Source: Panonychus citri
Taxonomy: Eukaryota > Arthropoda > Arachnida > Trombidiformes > Tetranychidae
Direction: 5' to 3'
NCBI RefSeq assembly: GCF_014898815.1
Contig: NW_026515518.1
Span: 426,939 to 490,938 of the forward strand
DNA: 64,000 bases
The position numbers were made by a program, and so were the translations under genes. Shown in pieces: positions 1 through 10,302 of this stretch. The notes beneath the pieces are model-generated. The model ran no database searches, was not told the DNA's origin, and was given only the letters and a program-made list of their open reading frames with translations. The number at the start of each line of letters is the position of its first letter. Position 1 is the first letter of the stretch.

Positions 1-96
1 TAATCATCTTAGATTCGTTTCGTTATTGAGAAAAGTAATCATCTTAGATTCGTTTCGTTATTAAGAAGATCAATTGATTTTTATTGCCTTTATGTT
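1..96. repeat. Tandem duplicated 36-bp unit at the left window edge
   Basis: The unit TAATCATCTTAGATTCGTTT followed by CGTTATT and AGA occurs twice, at about 1-31 and 36-66, differing at one base. It lies upstream of the polymerase promoter and may belong to the terminal repeat of the Maverick, whose outer part is not in the window. Confidence 0.6.
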
Positions 97-117
97 AATA
101 ACCATATCATGTTGTAC

Positions 118-128
118 TATATAAAGAC
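118..128 (+). promoter_or_regulatory. TATA-type promoter box of the polymerase gene
   Basis: TATATAAAGAC stands 32 nt before the ATG at 161. The same box precedes most other genes of the element, which supports it as a promoter rather than a chance AT-rich string. Confidence 0.65.
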
Positions 129-160
129 AATCTTCGAACATCATCATTCATTCAACAAAA

Positions 161-3100
161 ATGTTTTCACTCAAGTGCTTTGAGTGTGAACGTACTTATA
201 AGATTGACAAAAACTTTCGTAAACATATCGAACAGTGTCAGTCTACTGAAACATGGTTTATTAGATTTTCCTCCCTATAAAATGATGAAAAGTGCTTTTC
301 GACGGTTTCTCTTAATTTATTTCGTGAACTATTTAATCTACAAAGATACAAATCAAATGTTTATTGATCAACGAACCAACATGGAAGATTTGCTTTTTTA
401 TGTGTTTGAATATCTCGGTGTTTTTAAATATCAAGTTTGCGTTAATGGACTTTTGACCAAACCAGACGGTGAAAAAACTATACAGCCTTATTTTACATCA
501 TCGATGAAAACAGTGACATTAAGAGATAATATAGCCATAACACTGGATGAATGTAAGGATGAGGTGAATAATCGAGTCGATACATTTACTCATCTTGGTA
601 GTGGTTGGTCAATCAATAAGATATCATCAATAGAAATACGTACAAGTTTATTCCTCAAAGTGGTGGCTGTTGTGAATCAGAATTGCCAGATTGGATACAG
701 AATAAAAAGGCGATCATCTCAATTGACTGCGAAGAAAATTGTTTCATGTGGTCAGTCCTAGCAGCATTATATCAACACAAAGATAACCCACGAAGAACAT
801 CACATTATAAAGAACACATTTACAAACATAATTTCAATGGATTCAAAGGATTTGTTGACATAATTGATATTCCAAAGTTTGAGCGGTTAAATGAAATCTC
901 GATCAATATATATTCATTAGATATTGATGATACAAATATAATACCTTTACAGTTAAGTAAATACAAATTTGATATTGAAATCAAATTGTTTCACTACAAT
1001 GGTCATTACTATCTCATCAAAAACTTCAACCGTCTCTTGAACCAACAAGGATCAGGATTATATCATTGTTTTAGATGTTTGGTTGGATTTACAATTTTTT
1101 CACGGCTTGAGAAACATTTGGAAACATGTAATTCAGATCAACATGTTATTATCCCACATGAATCAAGTAAAATTGGTTTCATAAAATGGAAAGCATTACA
1201 ACCATATCCGTTCATTGTGTATGCTGATTTTGAGACACTGATCCAACCAATTAATATCGAATCTACTAAAAACACATTCGAATACCAAAGTCATATTGCT
1301 TCTAGTTATGGACTTATCGTTGTTGATTGGAAACAAGATATTATTCATTCTTCATTTTATCGTGGACATAACGCAAGTAGTAAGTTCATAGACGAGCTTA
1401 TTTCATTAAAACCATTAATTTACCAATGTTTCAAAGAGAACAAAAAACCTCTTTCAATAACCAGAGAACAACACATGAAAGTTCTGAGTACAGCAAAATA
1501 TTGTTGGATATGTGAATTTTTTCAAAGACAATGATAAACGTGTTTGTGATCACCATCATCTGACAGGTGAGATAAGAGGTGCTGCTCACCAAGGCTGTAA
1601 TCTTGAACTTTTTGGAATTTCAAAATCCTGTTGTTTTCACAATTGAAAAATTTCGATAGTCATTTGATTATCCAAGCAATAAATAGAACACATACTAACA
1701 ATATCGATGTCATTCCTCATACTATGGAAAAATATTCAGCTATATTTATGAGACCATTCATTTTCATCGACTCATATGCCTTTCTTGCTTCTAGTCTTGA
1801 TACATTAGCGTCAAATCTGGACGATGGTATCAAGAGAACATATCTCAAGAAGATTTTTCCTATTTATAAAATCGACAATTTACTGAGAAAAGGAGCTTTG
1901 CCTTATGAATATATAGATGATTGGTCTAAATTTGAAGATAAATCTTTACCTCCAATTGAAAAATTTTATTCATCATTAACAAACAAATCAATTGATCAAC
2001 AACTTTATGGTCGATTACAATCAATATGGGATGAGTTCAAGTGTCGAAACTTAGGAGAGTTTCAAGACATTTATCTAAGAGTTGACGTCACACTCTTAGC
2101 AGCTGTATTTGAAACGTTTCGAAAAAACTGCATTCAAGAGTTCGAACTCGATCCAGCTCATTTTGTATCAATCCCAGGACTATCATGGAATGCAGCTCTA
2201 AGAAAAACTAGAGCCAGACTGGACTTATTGACTGATATTGATATGATAACGATGATTGAAAAAGGTATTCGTGGTGGAATATCATGCGCAATCTCTCACC
2301 ACGCAAAGGCAAATAATCCAGATACACCTAACTATAATCCTTTGATGGAACGATCATATATCACCTATCTCGATGTGAACAACTTATACGGATGGGCTTT
2401 GAAACAAAAGTTACCGACTCATAACTTCAAATGGGTTGAAAATTATCAATTTGCTGAGATTATTGATAAAATAATTTCAGGATCAGAAAATAAAGGATAC
2501 ATCCTTGAAGTTGATTTGATTTACCCACAACATCTTCACGATGATCATGATGATTATCCTCTTGCACCTGAGAAGATAAAGATAAATGAAAACCAATTGA
2601 GTCCATATCAACATAAACAGATAAATCTTCTAAGAGATCAAGGACGTAAAAATGTAACTAGTGAGAAATTAGTGCCAAATTTAATGGATAAGTATAACTA
2701 TATCATCTATTATAAAAATCTAAAATATTATTTGGAAAAGGACTCCAATTAAAACATGTTCATCGTATAATTGAATTCACTGAGACAGCTTGGTTGGAAC
2801 CATATATAATGATGTGTACTCAAAAACGTCAACAAGCAAAGAACACATTTGAAAAAGATTTATACAAGCTGATGGTTAACTCTCTGTATGGAAAAAGTAT
2901 TGAAGATAAACGTAAACATCAAAAAGTAAAAATTGTCCTCAATCGTAAAATAGCAAAAAAATATTCAAAAAACCCACTATTTGATCAGTTTATGATCTTG
3001 GATGATGATAAAGCGATTTTCAAACTTAAAAAAGATATTGTTGTGTTGGACAAACCAATTCATCTCGGTTTCACCGTTTTAGAATATGCAAAGCTATTGA

Positions 3101-3642
3101 TGTATCAACTACACTATGATACGTTTAAATCACATTATGGATCTAATATCAAGCTTATTTACACTGACACTGACTCATTTATATACCACATAAAAACAGA
3201 AAACTTTTACAATGATCTTGATCATTTCAAAAATATAATGGACTTTTGTGACTACCCAAAAGATCATCCTCTCCAGTCAAATCGTCACAAGAAAATGTTG
3301 GGATATCTTAAGGATGAAATGAACGGAAAACCAATTCATGAAGTTATTGCCATTAAACCAAAAATGTATATTATTATCAGTGATGAAGGAGAAAAGAAAA
3401 CAGCAAAAGGAGTACAAAAAAATGTACTACAACAACAAATAATCAAAGAAGATTATTTAACATGTTTATATAATTTAGAAACATTCAAACATACAATGCA
3501 CCGATTGCAAAGTAGAAATCATCAAATATATGGAATTGAATTACGTAAAGTGACATTATCACCATTGGACGATAAACGTTGGTCAATAAATGCAGTTGAT
3601 ACTTATGCATTTGGAAACCACAATATAATGGAAACTGATTAA
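161..3642 (+). pseudogene. Maverick family B DNA polymerase, frameshifted
   Basis: This is a Maverick-type, protein-primed family B polymerase that would replicate the element. The ATG at 161 opens a frame starting with a C2H2-like zinc finger (CFEC...H...C) and follows a TATATAAAGAC box. The frame is lost near 270, then changes near 650, 1515, between 1600 and 1660, and near 2735, so the product is spread over three frames. Readable motifs in order are: the LGSGW segment near 600; exonuclease DFE at 1225-1233; exonuclease LKNFDSH near 1645; exonuclease VDVTLLAAVFE near 2080-2115; polymerase motif A (LDVNNLYGW) near 2370-2395; motif B (KLMVNSLYGKS) near 2867-2900; and motif C (YTDTDSF) near 3162-3180. 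All catalytic motifs survive, so the damage is by indels rather than loss of the core. Several changes cluster near 1500-1660. An intron explanation is unlikely because the changes fall inside conserved motifs. Confidence 0.9.
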
Positions 3643-3698
3643 TTTTTTTTTTTTTTATCATTTTTATCATTTTTATTATCATTTTTTATTTTTTACAT

Positions 3699-4121
3699 TT
3701 AAATAAATTTTTTCAATATTTTATCGTTATTACATTCGCTAAAAGTTTCAAAAAACTCATTATACCTGGGAGCAAACTTGAGAAAAACAATACAATAATA
3801 ACCACACAAGGTTGATAAATCACCTTGAAGTTTTCTAATGCTATATTTCCAACCAAATTTGGAATTTCTATCCATGAAATTAATGATAGTATCGGGAGGA
3901 TAACGACCATATGAGTCGAAATAAAAAGCCGGACCATGAACAGGAAAATAGATTGCAACCCAATGACTTCCAGGTTTCCAACTTTCATCTAAATTAACTA
4001 TGAATGATCTCGGTTTAACTATCAATGTCACCGGTAAACGATCAATAGGACCAACACCACCAAAGTATAGATTTTTTTTCATGTATTTATGAATATCCCA
4101 AGTTGTTAAAGCCATTACCAA
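3699..4121 (-). CDS. Adenain-like cysteine protease (capsid maturation protease)
   Basis: 140 residues, short for the C5/Ulp1-like fold but with the full set of expected active-site residues: His53 in GSHWVAIY, Asp69 in YFDSYGR, Gln99 in KLQGD and the nucleophile Cys106 in STLCGYY. In Mavericks this protease is thought to process capsid proteins, as adenain does in adenoviruses. The start overlaps the end of the capsid gene by a few bases, so the two genes are packed head to tail on the minus strand. The C-terminus faces the converging polymerase gene across a T-rich 56-bp gap. The frame is intact. Confidence 0.87.
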   Translation of the reverse strand: MVMALTTWDIHKYMKKNLYFGGVGPIDRLPVTLIVKPRSFIVNLDESWKPGSHWVAIYFPVHGPAFYFDSYGRYPPDTIINFMDRNSKFGWKYSIRKLQGDLSTLCGYYCIVFLKFAPRYNEFFETFSECNNDKILKKFI

Positions 4122-5374
4122 TCGATTGATACGTTTCGATACTTATCAACTTCAATCAGATTATCAAATTGAGCAAAAACAATCATATGAACAGGACTTG
4201 TAGTTGCTGATTTGAACTTAACTTCAATCTTTATATTACCTCGTTTCAATAGACTCAATGTTCCTGTTTCTCCGCCAATTGTAACATCAGGTGATAAATC
4301 GAAAGCAAATAAACAATGTTTTTCTTTATATTCCTTGAACGAGATAACACACATCGGCACACCTTCATGTTGATTTAGATATCTATACAATCCGATAAAC
4401 TCTTTCATGTACAGATTATTTTCAAAGTCAGGGTTGTAGTTATTTGTAGGAATTAAATTTCCATTAACCGAACAAGATATTGAATTGATGTCTTGACTTG
4501 AGAAAAAGAAAGGTCCATTAACACTTTTACCATTAACATAGTCATCACCAACAAATCCAATAATCATTCTCCTTGGTAGAATTCCATTAAAAATACTCTC
4601 GAAACTAACTGATGAATTAGCTTTCGGAATGATGAAACTTTTCATGTCATTGCGAGTAACGAAGTATTTAGCTGAACTCTTTTCGAGAGCCTCTTGAATA
4701 CCAATACTAACATTCGAGAACAACTTAACACGCCTTATAGTCACAGATAAATCTTGTACGACAAGTTTATAATCAATTGCTGGATCAGTTGCTGACGGTG
4801 GGGTCTTGAGAAGACCAAAATCAACATTAGCTCTATTCAATTTAATAAGAATAGGAACACCATTCAATAAAAGATTATCTTGAGTACACATTGGAACATG
4901 TAACCGGAAATACAGGTCAAATGGCTTTTTAATTCGCAATTTCCTATTTTCTGCCGTATCCCAACCAGCACCAACATCAATTTTATTGGGTACACCAAAT
5001 AACAAATCTTCCAAATATGCTTGATAAGGGTAAAGATTATTTGATTGACCTATGTTGACTGAACCTAGATAAAAATCAATTTGTTCAAATAGAGCAGAAG
5101 CAAAACCATCACAAATATTAACCTTGGTGATATCTACTTCTGCATCAGTACTTGTTTTTAAACTAAGCTTAACATAAACCATTGTCTCTGACAAGTCAGT
5201 AAAATCGTCAGAAGCTGGGATTGAAATATCAATATTTTTAGCATTATCCAAAGTCGCAGATGGTCTGTATTCAACTTCATAATAAGATTCAATAGCTGTT
5301 TGAGTTGGTGGTATATGGAACAACTCCAATTCACTTTTTGTCGCAGGAACTGATGAGTGATGTAAATAATCCAT
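4115..5374 (-). CDS. Probable major capsid protein (hexon-like, double jelly roll)
   Basis: 419 residues, intact. The N-terminal pattern of serine-rich start, ELxLFxIPPTQT, IESYYEVEYRP and a following DLSETMVYVKLSL is typical of a protein encoded next to the protease and penton-like genes in invertebrate Mavericks, where it is regarded as the double jelly-roll major capsid protein. Its size and beta-rich, Gly/Asn/Pro-containing sequence fit. The start codon overlaps the stop of the upstream 128-residue gene by one base (TAATG), and its own end overlaps the protease start, giving one continuous minus-strand capsid module. The call combines gene order with remembered family patterns and was not tested by structure prediction. 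Confidence 0.75.
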   Translation of the reverse strand: MDYLHHSSVPATKSELELFHIPPTQTAIESYYEVEYRPSATLDNAKNIDISIPASDDFTDLSETMVYVKLSLKTSTDAEVDITKVNICDGFASALFEQIDFYLGSVNIGQSNNLYPYQAYLEDLLFGVPNKIDVGAGWDTAENRKLRIKKPFDLYFRLHVPMCTQDNLLLNGVPILIKLNRANVDFGLLKTPPSATDPAIDYKLVVQDLSVTIRRVKLFSNVSIGIQEALEKSSAKYFVTRNDMKSFIIPKANSSVSFESIFNGILPRRMIIGFVGDDYVNGKSVNGPFFFSSQDINSISCSVNGNLIPTNNYNPDFENNLYMKEFIGLYRYLNQHEGVPMCVISFKEYKEKHCLFAFDLSPDVTIGGETGTLSLLKRGNIKIEVKFKSATTSPVHMIVFAQFDNLIEVDKYRNVSIDW

Positions 5375-5760
5375 TATGAAAAAATATCTTTTCTTGTTCT
5401 TTTCTTCTTTCTAACCCCTTTATATAAACCTTTACCGGACTGATCAATTTTTTCAGAAATTTTAGAAAGAGCCTCTTTTGCAGCTGTTTTGTAACCTTCT
5501 TTTGCTCGCTCTTTCAGTGCTTCTTTCGCGTTTCTTTTAGCTAAAATGTCTGACCCTACAGCAACTCCAGTACTTAATAAATGTTTTCCTAAGAACTTTA
5601 GAACTGGAATACCAAATCTGGCGAATAATGATCCAATACCATAACCTCTTTGATATGGAAGCCCTCTAAAAACATTTATATCTCTCAGAGCTCCACCTGC
5701 TTGTGCAGAATAATAATTTTTAAAATTACAATCACCAGGACAATATTTTTTTCTATTCAT
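5374..5760 (-). CDS. Small basic core/membrane-active-like virion protein
   Basis: 128 residues. A Cys-containing N-terminus and a Gly/Arg/Tyr-rich segment (RGLPYQRGYGIGSLFARFG) lead into a hydrophobic stretch near residues 45-68, then an Ala/Lys/Glu-rich helix and a very basic tail (YKGVRKKKRTRKD). The layout of a short amphipathic or hydrophobic segment with basic ends resembles adenovirus core/pVI-like proteins and equivalents in Mavericks, but I see no diagnostic motif. It sits between the penton-like and capsid genes and overlaps the latter by one base. A TATATAAAG box at 798-790 of the 5.7-5.8 kb stretch lies inside the end of the upstream gene. Confidence 0.6.
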   Translation of the reverse strand: MNRKKYCPGDCNFKNYYSAQAGGALRDINVFRGLPYQRGYGIGSLFARFGIPVLKFLGKHLLSTGVAVGSDILAKRNAKEALKERAKEGYKTAAKEALSKISEKIDQSGKGLYKGVRKKKRTRKDIFS

Positions 5761-5775
5761 ATTTTGAGTTACAAA

Positions 5776-6660
5776 TTAGTTGAATGTCGCTTTATATAAT
5801 CGTTTTCTAAAGTGTAATGTTACAAATGTTCGACCATTACTAAACTTTACTGGTGTTCCAGTTTCATCTGTTAAAAGTATTGAAATATTTTTAACATCAC
5901 CAAATCTAACTGGAAAGTAATAAGGCATTGAAAATGTATGTGACGAAATCATACCATCTTGTCCACCTCTCAAAGGAATTGCTCTTAGACAGTTTGACAT
6001 TGAATCTCCTACATGATGCTCACGTACAATGTCAGAGTATACAAATAATAAATTTGTATTAGTCGGATTTTGTCTTTCATATGTAGCTCTAATAGTTTCA
6101 CCGAATTTGAGAATATCTTTTCCATAGGTAGTTTGATCGTATCCCAAACATCTTAAAAATGATGGATCATCAAAAACGGGTAAAAATTTAATTCTATTCA
6201 ATCCTAACAATCCACTTTTCTCAATCATACCTGTGAATATTCTTGTTTGTCTTAACTGTCCATCTATAATAATTGGTCTATAGATTGGTTTATTGTCTTT
6301 TGGCATTTCCTGAATACGGTCTGTTGGATCAGCAAGATGAGCTGCTGGAAATGATTCAAATACAGAATTTAATCTTGTTATGATATCACTGGTTTCTTCG
6401 TTCAATTTGTATTTAAATGGAAATTGTTTTGTTTTAACTAAACCTCCAAAGTCTCTTATAAGTGAAATATTTACAGTTTTTTCATGATCATTTTCCATTG
6501 TTGTTGGATGGAATATCTCAATCAATGCAACCTCCCACTCCCCATCAAGTTTTATTGGAGTATGAAGATCATTTGTAAATGATGATAATGTATTTGATGG
6601 ATAAGAATTTAAACTAGCGTTTGAAACTAGATCAATCTGAATTTCATTTACTGGGTCCAT
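5776..6660 (-). CDS. Probable minor capsid (penton-like) protein
   Basis: 294 residues, intact. The N-terminus holds a run resembling a conserved Maverick protein: LVSNASLNSYPSNTLSSF, then an LDGEWEVALIEI segment. Proteins with this opening are common in invertebrate Mavericks beside the major capsid gene and are candidates for the single jelly-roll penton; I cannot prove the fold from sequence alone. The gene begins 22 nt after an AATATAAAGAC box and is followed after 15 bp by the core-like gene. Its last codons also contain the TATA box of that gene. An alternative is a tail or spike-associated virion protein. Confidence 0.6.
   Translation of the reverse strand: MDPVNEIQIDLVSNASLNSYPSNTLSSFTNDLHTPIKLDGEWEVALIEIFHPTTMENDHEKTVNISLIRDFGGLVKTKQFPFKYKLNEETSDIITRLNSVFESFPAAHLADPTDRIQEMPKDNKPIYRPIIIDGQLRQTRIFTGMIEKSGLLGLNRIKFLPVFDDPSFLRCLGYDQTTYGKDILKFGETIRATYERQNPTNTNLLFVYSDIVREHHVGDSMSNCLRAIPLRGGQDGMISSHTFSMPYYFPVRFGDVKNISILLTDETGTPVKFSNGRTFVTLHFRKRLYKATFN
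5788..5800 (-). promoter_or_regulatory. TATATAAAGC box for the core-like gene
   Basis: On the minus strand TTATATAAAGC reads toward the ATG at 5760, about 28 nt away. It lies within the last codons of the penton-like gene, so the promoter is embedded in coding sequence. Confidence 0.55.
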
Positions 6661-6682
6661 TTATAAGTATTATTCTTCAAAA

Positions 6683-6693
6683 GTCTTTATATT
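6683..6693 (-). promoter_or_regulatory. AATATAAAGAC box for the penton-like gene
   Basis: The minus-strand box ends 22 nt before the ATG at 6660. It matches the boxes before the polymerase and the 322-residue gene, including the AAAGAC tail. Confidence 0.6.
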
Positions 6694-6743
6694 GTCTTTT
6701 TTGGCCTTCCTCGTTTCTTTTCATAATAGGCCTACCTAGTTTT

Positions 6744-7679
6744 TCATTGCTTTTGTAGCTCATCAGGATAAAAGATTGATGTTAACTGTTCACCGTTTAA
6801 GTCTTCTAATTTATAAATAAATGTTTGAGGAGTTTTCTTTCGTTTTATAATCTTGAAAATTTCTGTTGTCCAGTTCTTTGTTGAACCTTTTTCAAATATA
6901 TTTTTCTTCTTGGCGATTCTTACATAATTTGCATCTTTCAACCTATCGTAAACATTTGGTAAATGTCTTTCTTTTTGATTGAGACTGATTTGAGCTTCAT
7001 TGTTTGAATTTACGTTGATTGGTGCTTCTTTGATTGATCTGTGATAGTTCTGATTATATCCATTCACTATATCTTGTAAAGCGTCGATATAATTTGTCGT
7101 TGAATTGAAGTGCATATATCTATAGATTCTTTCACGAAGAGTACGATTGAAACGCTCAACTATCGCACATTTCACAGCATCATCTGTTGTTGTAAAGAAG
7201 TTTATGTTATTTTCTTTCATGAGACTTTTAAATGTTGAATTAACAAACTCTTTTCCTTGGTCAGTTTGTAATTTTTCTGGCTTATCATTCTCTAGAATTA
7301 ATTTCATTGCATTTGTTACTGATTGAGCTGATTTATCTTTCAAAGGTAATGCCCAAGCAAATCTGCTGAATATATCAATAACAACAAGTAGGTATTTAAC
7401 ATTATTATTGTATTTAGAAAACCAAGATACATCCATCAAATCAGCTTGCCATTGTTCATCAACTCTTTGAGTTAATGTTTTCAATCTAGGGAATTTTCTT
7501 ATTGTTTTTTTGAAAAGTGTATATGATTCTTGAGTATTTAACCATTTTACAACTTGATTTAATGTTAAATCTGGATATTTTTCCTTCAGCACTCGATATA
7601 ATTGATTAACTCCACCAAAACTACCAGCATTGTTAGGATTAGTATAAGTTGAATTTAGAACTTTTTTATCGAATTCCAT
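6744..7679 (-). CDS. Retroviral-type integrase (rve, DD35E)
   Basis: 311 residues, intact. The catalytic triad is Asp80 in WQADL, Asp140 in LQTDQGKEF and Glu175 in AIVERFNRTL, with 35-residue spacing between the last two. An N-terminal helical region (about 1-65) precedes the core, and a basic beta-rich C-terminus (about 235-305, with WTTEIFKI and FIYKLEDLNGE) resembles the SH3-like DNA-binding end of Maverick integrases. It would insert the element with a short target duplication. The start overlaps the end of the next upstream gene by 25 bases. A weaker TATATAA box lies about 32 nt upstream, inside that gene. Confidence 0.93.
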   Translation of the reverse strand: MEFDKKVLNSTYTNPNNAGSFGGVNQLYRVLKEKYPDLTLNQVVKWLNTQESYTLFKKTIRKFPRLKTLTQRVDEQWQADLMDVSWFSKYNNNVKYLLVVIDIFSRFAWALPLKDKSAQSVTNAMKLILENDKPEKLQTDQGKEFVNSTFKSLMKENNINFFTTTDDAVKCAIVERFNRTLRERIYRYMHFNSTTNYIDALQDIVNGYNQNYHRSIKEAPINVNSNNEAQISLNQKERHLPNVYDRLKDANYVRIAKKKNIFEKGSTKNWTTEIFKIIKRKKTPQTFIYKLEDLNGEQLTSIFYPDELQKQ

Positions 7680-8275
7680 CCTTTTCCTGATTGTAATGCT
7701 TTTTTTCTACTGTTATATAGAATTTCAGATGCTTCACCCAAGTCCAAAGTTCGGTTTATGTCGGCGATATCCTCTAAAACAGCTAAACCCTTAGGGTTAG
7801 TTATCACATCTTCTTCGCCGATTCTCTGTAATTCACGTGTAACTGTTTTGTATCCTGATGGACCTGGTCTATCAATAGGTGTTGATGTTGTTAAATAATC
7901 TAAGACTCTATTAACATTTGAACCAGGTATTGGTTTTTTATTTGAATTGATTACTCTTCCTCTCGGAGTTATTTTATGTAAAAGTTTTTCAATTATTGGA
8001 TGAGGTTTTGTAGGTAAAGGTGTAAGTGGAAAAGGTTTATCCCAGGAATATTCAGCTGACTCAAATTCGTCATAAGTTTCTTGGGAAGGTTGATTGATTT
8101 GTGTAGTTGGTTGAATATTTGTTTGTCCGCTGTCCAAATGTCGGTTTATTTGATTTTCAATCATCTGAGGAGGGTATGGTTTATCCAGAATGTATGATAT
8201 TTTATCTCTCGTTGCTGATTGAAGTTTCAAGTACTCATCCTCTGGAATTAGAACCATTTTTGTGTAAGCGTTCAT
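7655..8275 (-). CDS. Maverick accessory protein of unknown function (206 aa)
   Basis: I do not recognise a domain of known function. The opening KMVLIPEDEYLKLQS is like small proteins found beside Maverick integrases. The rest is rich in Pro, Gln and Asn (about residues 45-105), followed by a predicted helical part (RELQRIGEEDVI...LAVLEDIADI) and the C-terminal motif GKGWNSIKKF. It overlaps the integrase start and the end of the upstream 112-residue gene, so it belongs to the same tightly packed minus-strand group. The low-complexity middle suggests a flexible linker or virion-associated protein. The frame is intact. Confidence 0.6.
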   Translation of the reverse strand: MNAYTKMVLIPEDEYLKLQSATRDKISYILDKPYPPQMIENQINRHLDSGQTNIQPTTQINQPSQETYDEFESAEYSWDKPFPLTPLPTKPHPIIEKLLHKITPRGRVINSNKKPIPGSNVNRVLDYLTTSTPIDRPGPSGYKTVTRELQRIGEEDVITNPKGLAVLEDIADINRTLDLGEASEILYNSRKKALQSGKGWNSIKKF

Positions 8276-8610
8276 ATTTTATTAGCAATTAAAGAACCTA
8301 AGAGACTGATTGCTGGAATTAAGAGGGCAGGTAACGCACCACCAACTTGATTTACTACTTTCCTTCGTTCAGGTAGACTTACTTTTGTTGTTGCTAATTT
8401 TCTTAGCGCTGTTTTATATTTTATCAATTTTTTCTTTTCAGTTGTTGATATTGGGATATTCCCGTTCAAAATGTTTTTAATAATTTCACTGATTGCGTAA
8501 ATAATACAACTTTGACAATTTAATATTATTTTTCTTTGTTTAACTCGATCTTTAATTTCAATAAGTTTAATGAGTTCTGGTAAACATTTGATTACACCTT
8601 CGATTGTCAT
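8272..8610 (-). CDS. Small virion-like protein with C-terminal hydrophobic segment
   Basis: 112 residues. A helical N-terminus (LPELIKLIEIKDRVKQRK) is followed by a basic helix (KKKLIKYKTALRKLATTK) and, at about residues 90-112, a hydrophobic tail (GGALPALLIPAISLLGSLI). The basic helix, then a Gly-Gly turn and a hydrophobic helix, is a recurring pattern of Maverick and adintovirus small proteins that may act on membranes or in the virion core. This is family resemblance only. An AATATAAAG box lies about 40 nt upstream, overlapping the stop of the next gene. Confidence 0.65.
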   Translation of the reverse strand: MTIEGVIKCLPELIKLIEIKDRVKQRKIILNCQSCIIYAISEIIKNILNGNIPISTTEKKKLIKYKTALRKLATTKVSLPERRKVVNQVGGALPALLIPAISLLGSLIANKI

Positions 8611-8651
8611 GATACATTATTTTAATTTGAATAATAAATCATTATGTTTCT

Positions 8652-9620
8652 TTATATTAATGATCCGTCCCCAATAATTAAATTTTTGAATCCGAGTTTG
8701 TCAATATTATCCATAACGAAAGTTCCATTGTTAAACCACCACCTATAAATTGGCTGTGGGGTTAACTCGTGATTAAATTCACTAAATAGATGAACAAGAT
8801 TAATCATGTATTCACCTGCACAAATAAAATCAATAATTTCTTTATTCATTATCAATTTTTGATCATCAATTTCCAAATGAATTTTTTTATCAGCATCAAT
8901 CACTATAACCACTGATTTTCCACTGGGTGTTGTGAATAATGAAAGTGGTCCATTCTTTTTGAATTGAATACAGTAATCTCGTAAAGCAAGAAAATCAATT
9001 GGAGATAAATTTAATCTACCACTTGGTCGTGTGGGACTTTTTGTAGATAAGAATAACTCAATCTTCATAAACCATCGATCCAAATTAATTGTTGTTGAAG
9101 CATTAACTGATATGGTGAATTCATCATTCAACATTGTTGAAAATTTCTCAACAAAGATATCAACTGTCTCGAGATTATCTGGTGCAGAAGCTTGATCAGT
9201 CCAAACAATAATATTTTCTTGATGAACACCAGCAAAAGGATGATTACATTTTCGTAAAGCTTTAGTAAAATTCTCTTCGAACTCTTTACTTTTGATAATG
9301 GAAATTAAATCAGGTGAGAAACTGAATTTAATGTTTTTGTAAGAAAACCTTAATGAACCATTAGGTTTATATTCGTGTTCAATATTTTCTTGAAATTTAG
9401 ATTGTTTTCCATCAGAGAGATAAGCTTGGACTTGTTTGAAAATCTTTAGAGGGAGTTTCATTGAAGTCAATGGACCATAAGCTTGAGTTTCTCCTGCCAT
9501 CAAAGTTTTTATTTCAACCATGAATTGCCATTTTTGCCCAGCTGAGATCTTGCCAAATAACACTAATGTATATTCAATATCATTAATTAATTTCGAATAA
9601 CTTGATAGATAAACGTTCAT
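8652..9620 (-). CDS. Unknown Maverick protein (322 aa)
   Basis: The frame is open and the protein has no motif I recognise. It is a mixed alpha/beta sequence without a signal peptide or membrane segment. It lies between the 112-residue gene and the ATPase on the same strand and starts 27 nt after a good TATATAAAGAC box. Its size would allow a structural or DNA-binding protein, but there is no evidence for either. Profile-profile search would be needed to place it. Confidence 0.7.
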   Translation of the reverse strand: MNVYLSSYSKLINDIEYTLVLFGKISAGQKWQFMVEIKTLMAGETQAYGPLTSMKLPLKIFKQVQAYLSDGKQSKFQENIEHEYKPNGSLRFSYKNIKFSFSPDLISIIKSKEFEENFTKALRKCNHPFAGVHQENIIVWTDQASAPDNLETVDIFVEKFSTMLNDEFTISVNASTTINLDRWFMKIELFLSTKSPTRPSGRLNLSPIDFLALRDYCIQFKKNGPLSLFTTPSGKSVVIVIDADKKIHLEIDDQKLIMNKEIIDFICAGEYMINLVHLFSEFNHELTPQPIYRWWFNNGTFVMDNIDKLGFKNLIIGDGSLI

Positions 9621-9646
9621 TTTGTTTTTGAATATTTACTAGCAAA

Positions 9647-9660
9647 GGTCTTTATATAAT
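9647..9660 (-). promoter_or_regulatory. TATATAAAGACC box for the 322-residue gene
   Basis: The minus-strand box lies about 27 nt before the ATG at 9620. It coincides with the end of the broken ATPase frame. Confidence 0.65.
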
Positions 9661-10277
9661 GTATACTTGAATTGGGGGTTTCCAAATATTTGATAATAGT
9701 CTTAACTGATCCGGCGTATCAGCCTTCAGATCTATAAATAGATAAGAAAAAGGTTTTTGGGTCGCATTTTCGAATATCTGTGTCAATGCTTTTACTTTGT
9801 TAGGTACATTTGCCTCGCAATATTACTAATAATTGATTTATCACGTGGATTTTTAAATAGGACGAGATAATGAGAGTTTAATGTGATGTTACGCATTTCA
9901 TTACCTTTAACGAAAAAGTTTTGAACTAATAATATTACTGAAATATTTCGATGATGAGAGCCTTTCGTAAATAATTCGCTAATTACCTGACTTTTAGATG
10001 ATTCATGCATGAGATCGTCAATAATTATCCATATCGGATCATTTTCAGGGTTAATATTGTTTATAAGGTCATTTGATAAACCTTTTATGAAAGTTACACC
10101 AACAAAACTTGCAAATGAAGGTTGGTATTCACCGTATAAATAATAAATGTGTTTAGGTGAGGGGTGTGAAGCGAAAAGTGCTTCTTTAATCAATTTTTGT
10201 ACCCAAAAAGTTTTTCCAGAACCAGTTGGACCACTTATCGTCATGGTAAATGGATGTTTCAAGTAAAAAGTGTACAT
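9652..10277 (-). pseudogene. FtsK/HerA-type DNA-packaging ATPase with one frameshift
   Basis: The first 161 codons are intact, with Walker A GPTGSGKT at residues 16-23, Walker B PIWIIIDDLM with Asp87-Asp88, and the sensor-like ISVILLVQNFF. This is the A32-like packaging ATPase of Mavericks. A stop appears after IARQMYLTK at 9792, but the minus-strand sequence continues in the neighbouring frame for about 50 more codons to a stop near 9652, with composition and motifs typical of the family's C-terminus (for example KPFSYLFIDL). A single-base indel near 9810 explains this. ATP binding and hydrolysis residues remain, but the product would be truncated. The start lies 26 nt after a TATATAAAG box shared with the divergent gene. 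Confidence 0.85.
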
Positions 10278-10302
10278 ATTTGCTCACTCGACTCCCTTTT
10301 TT

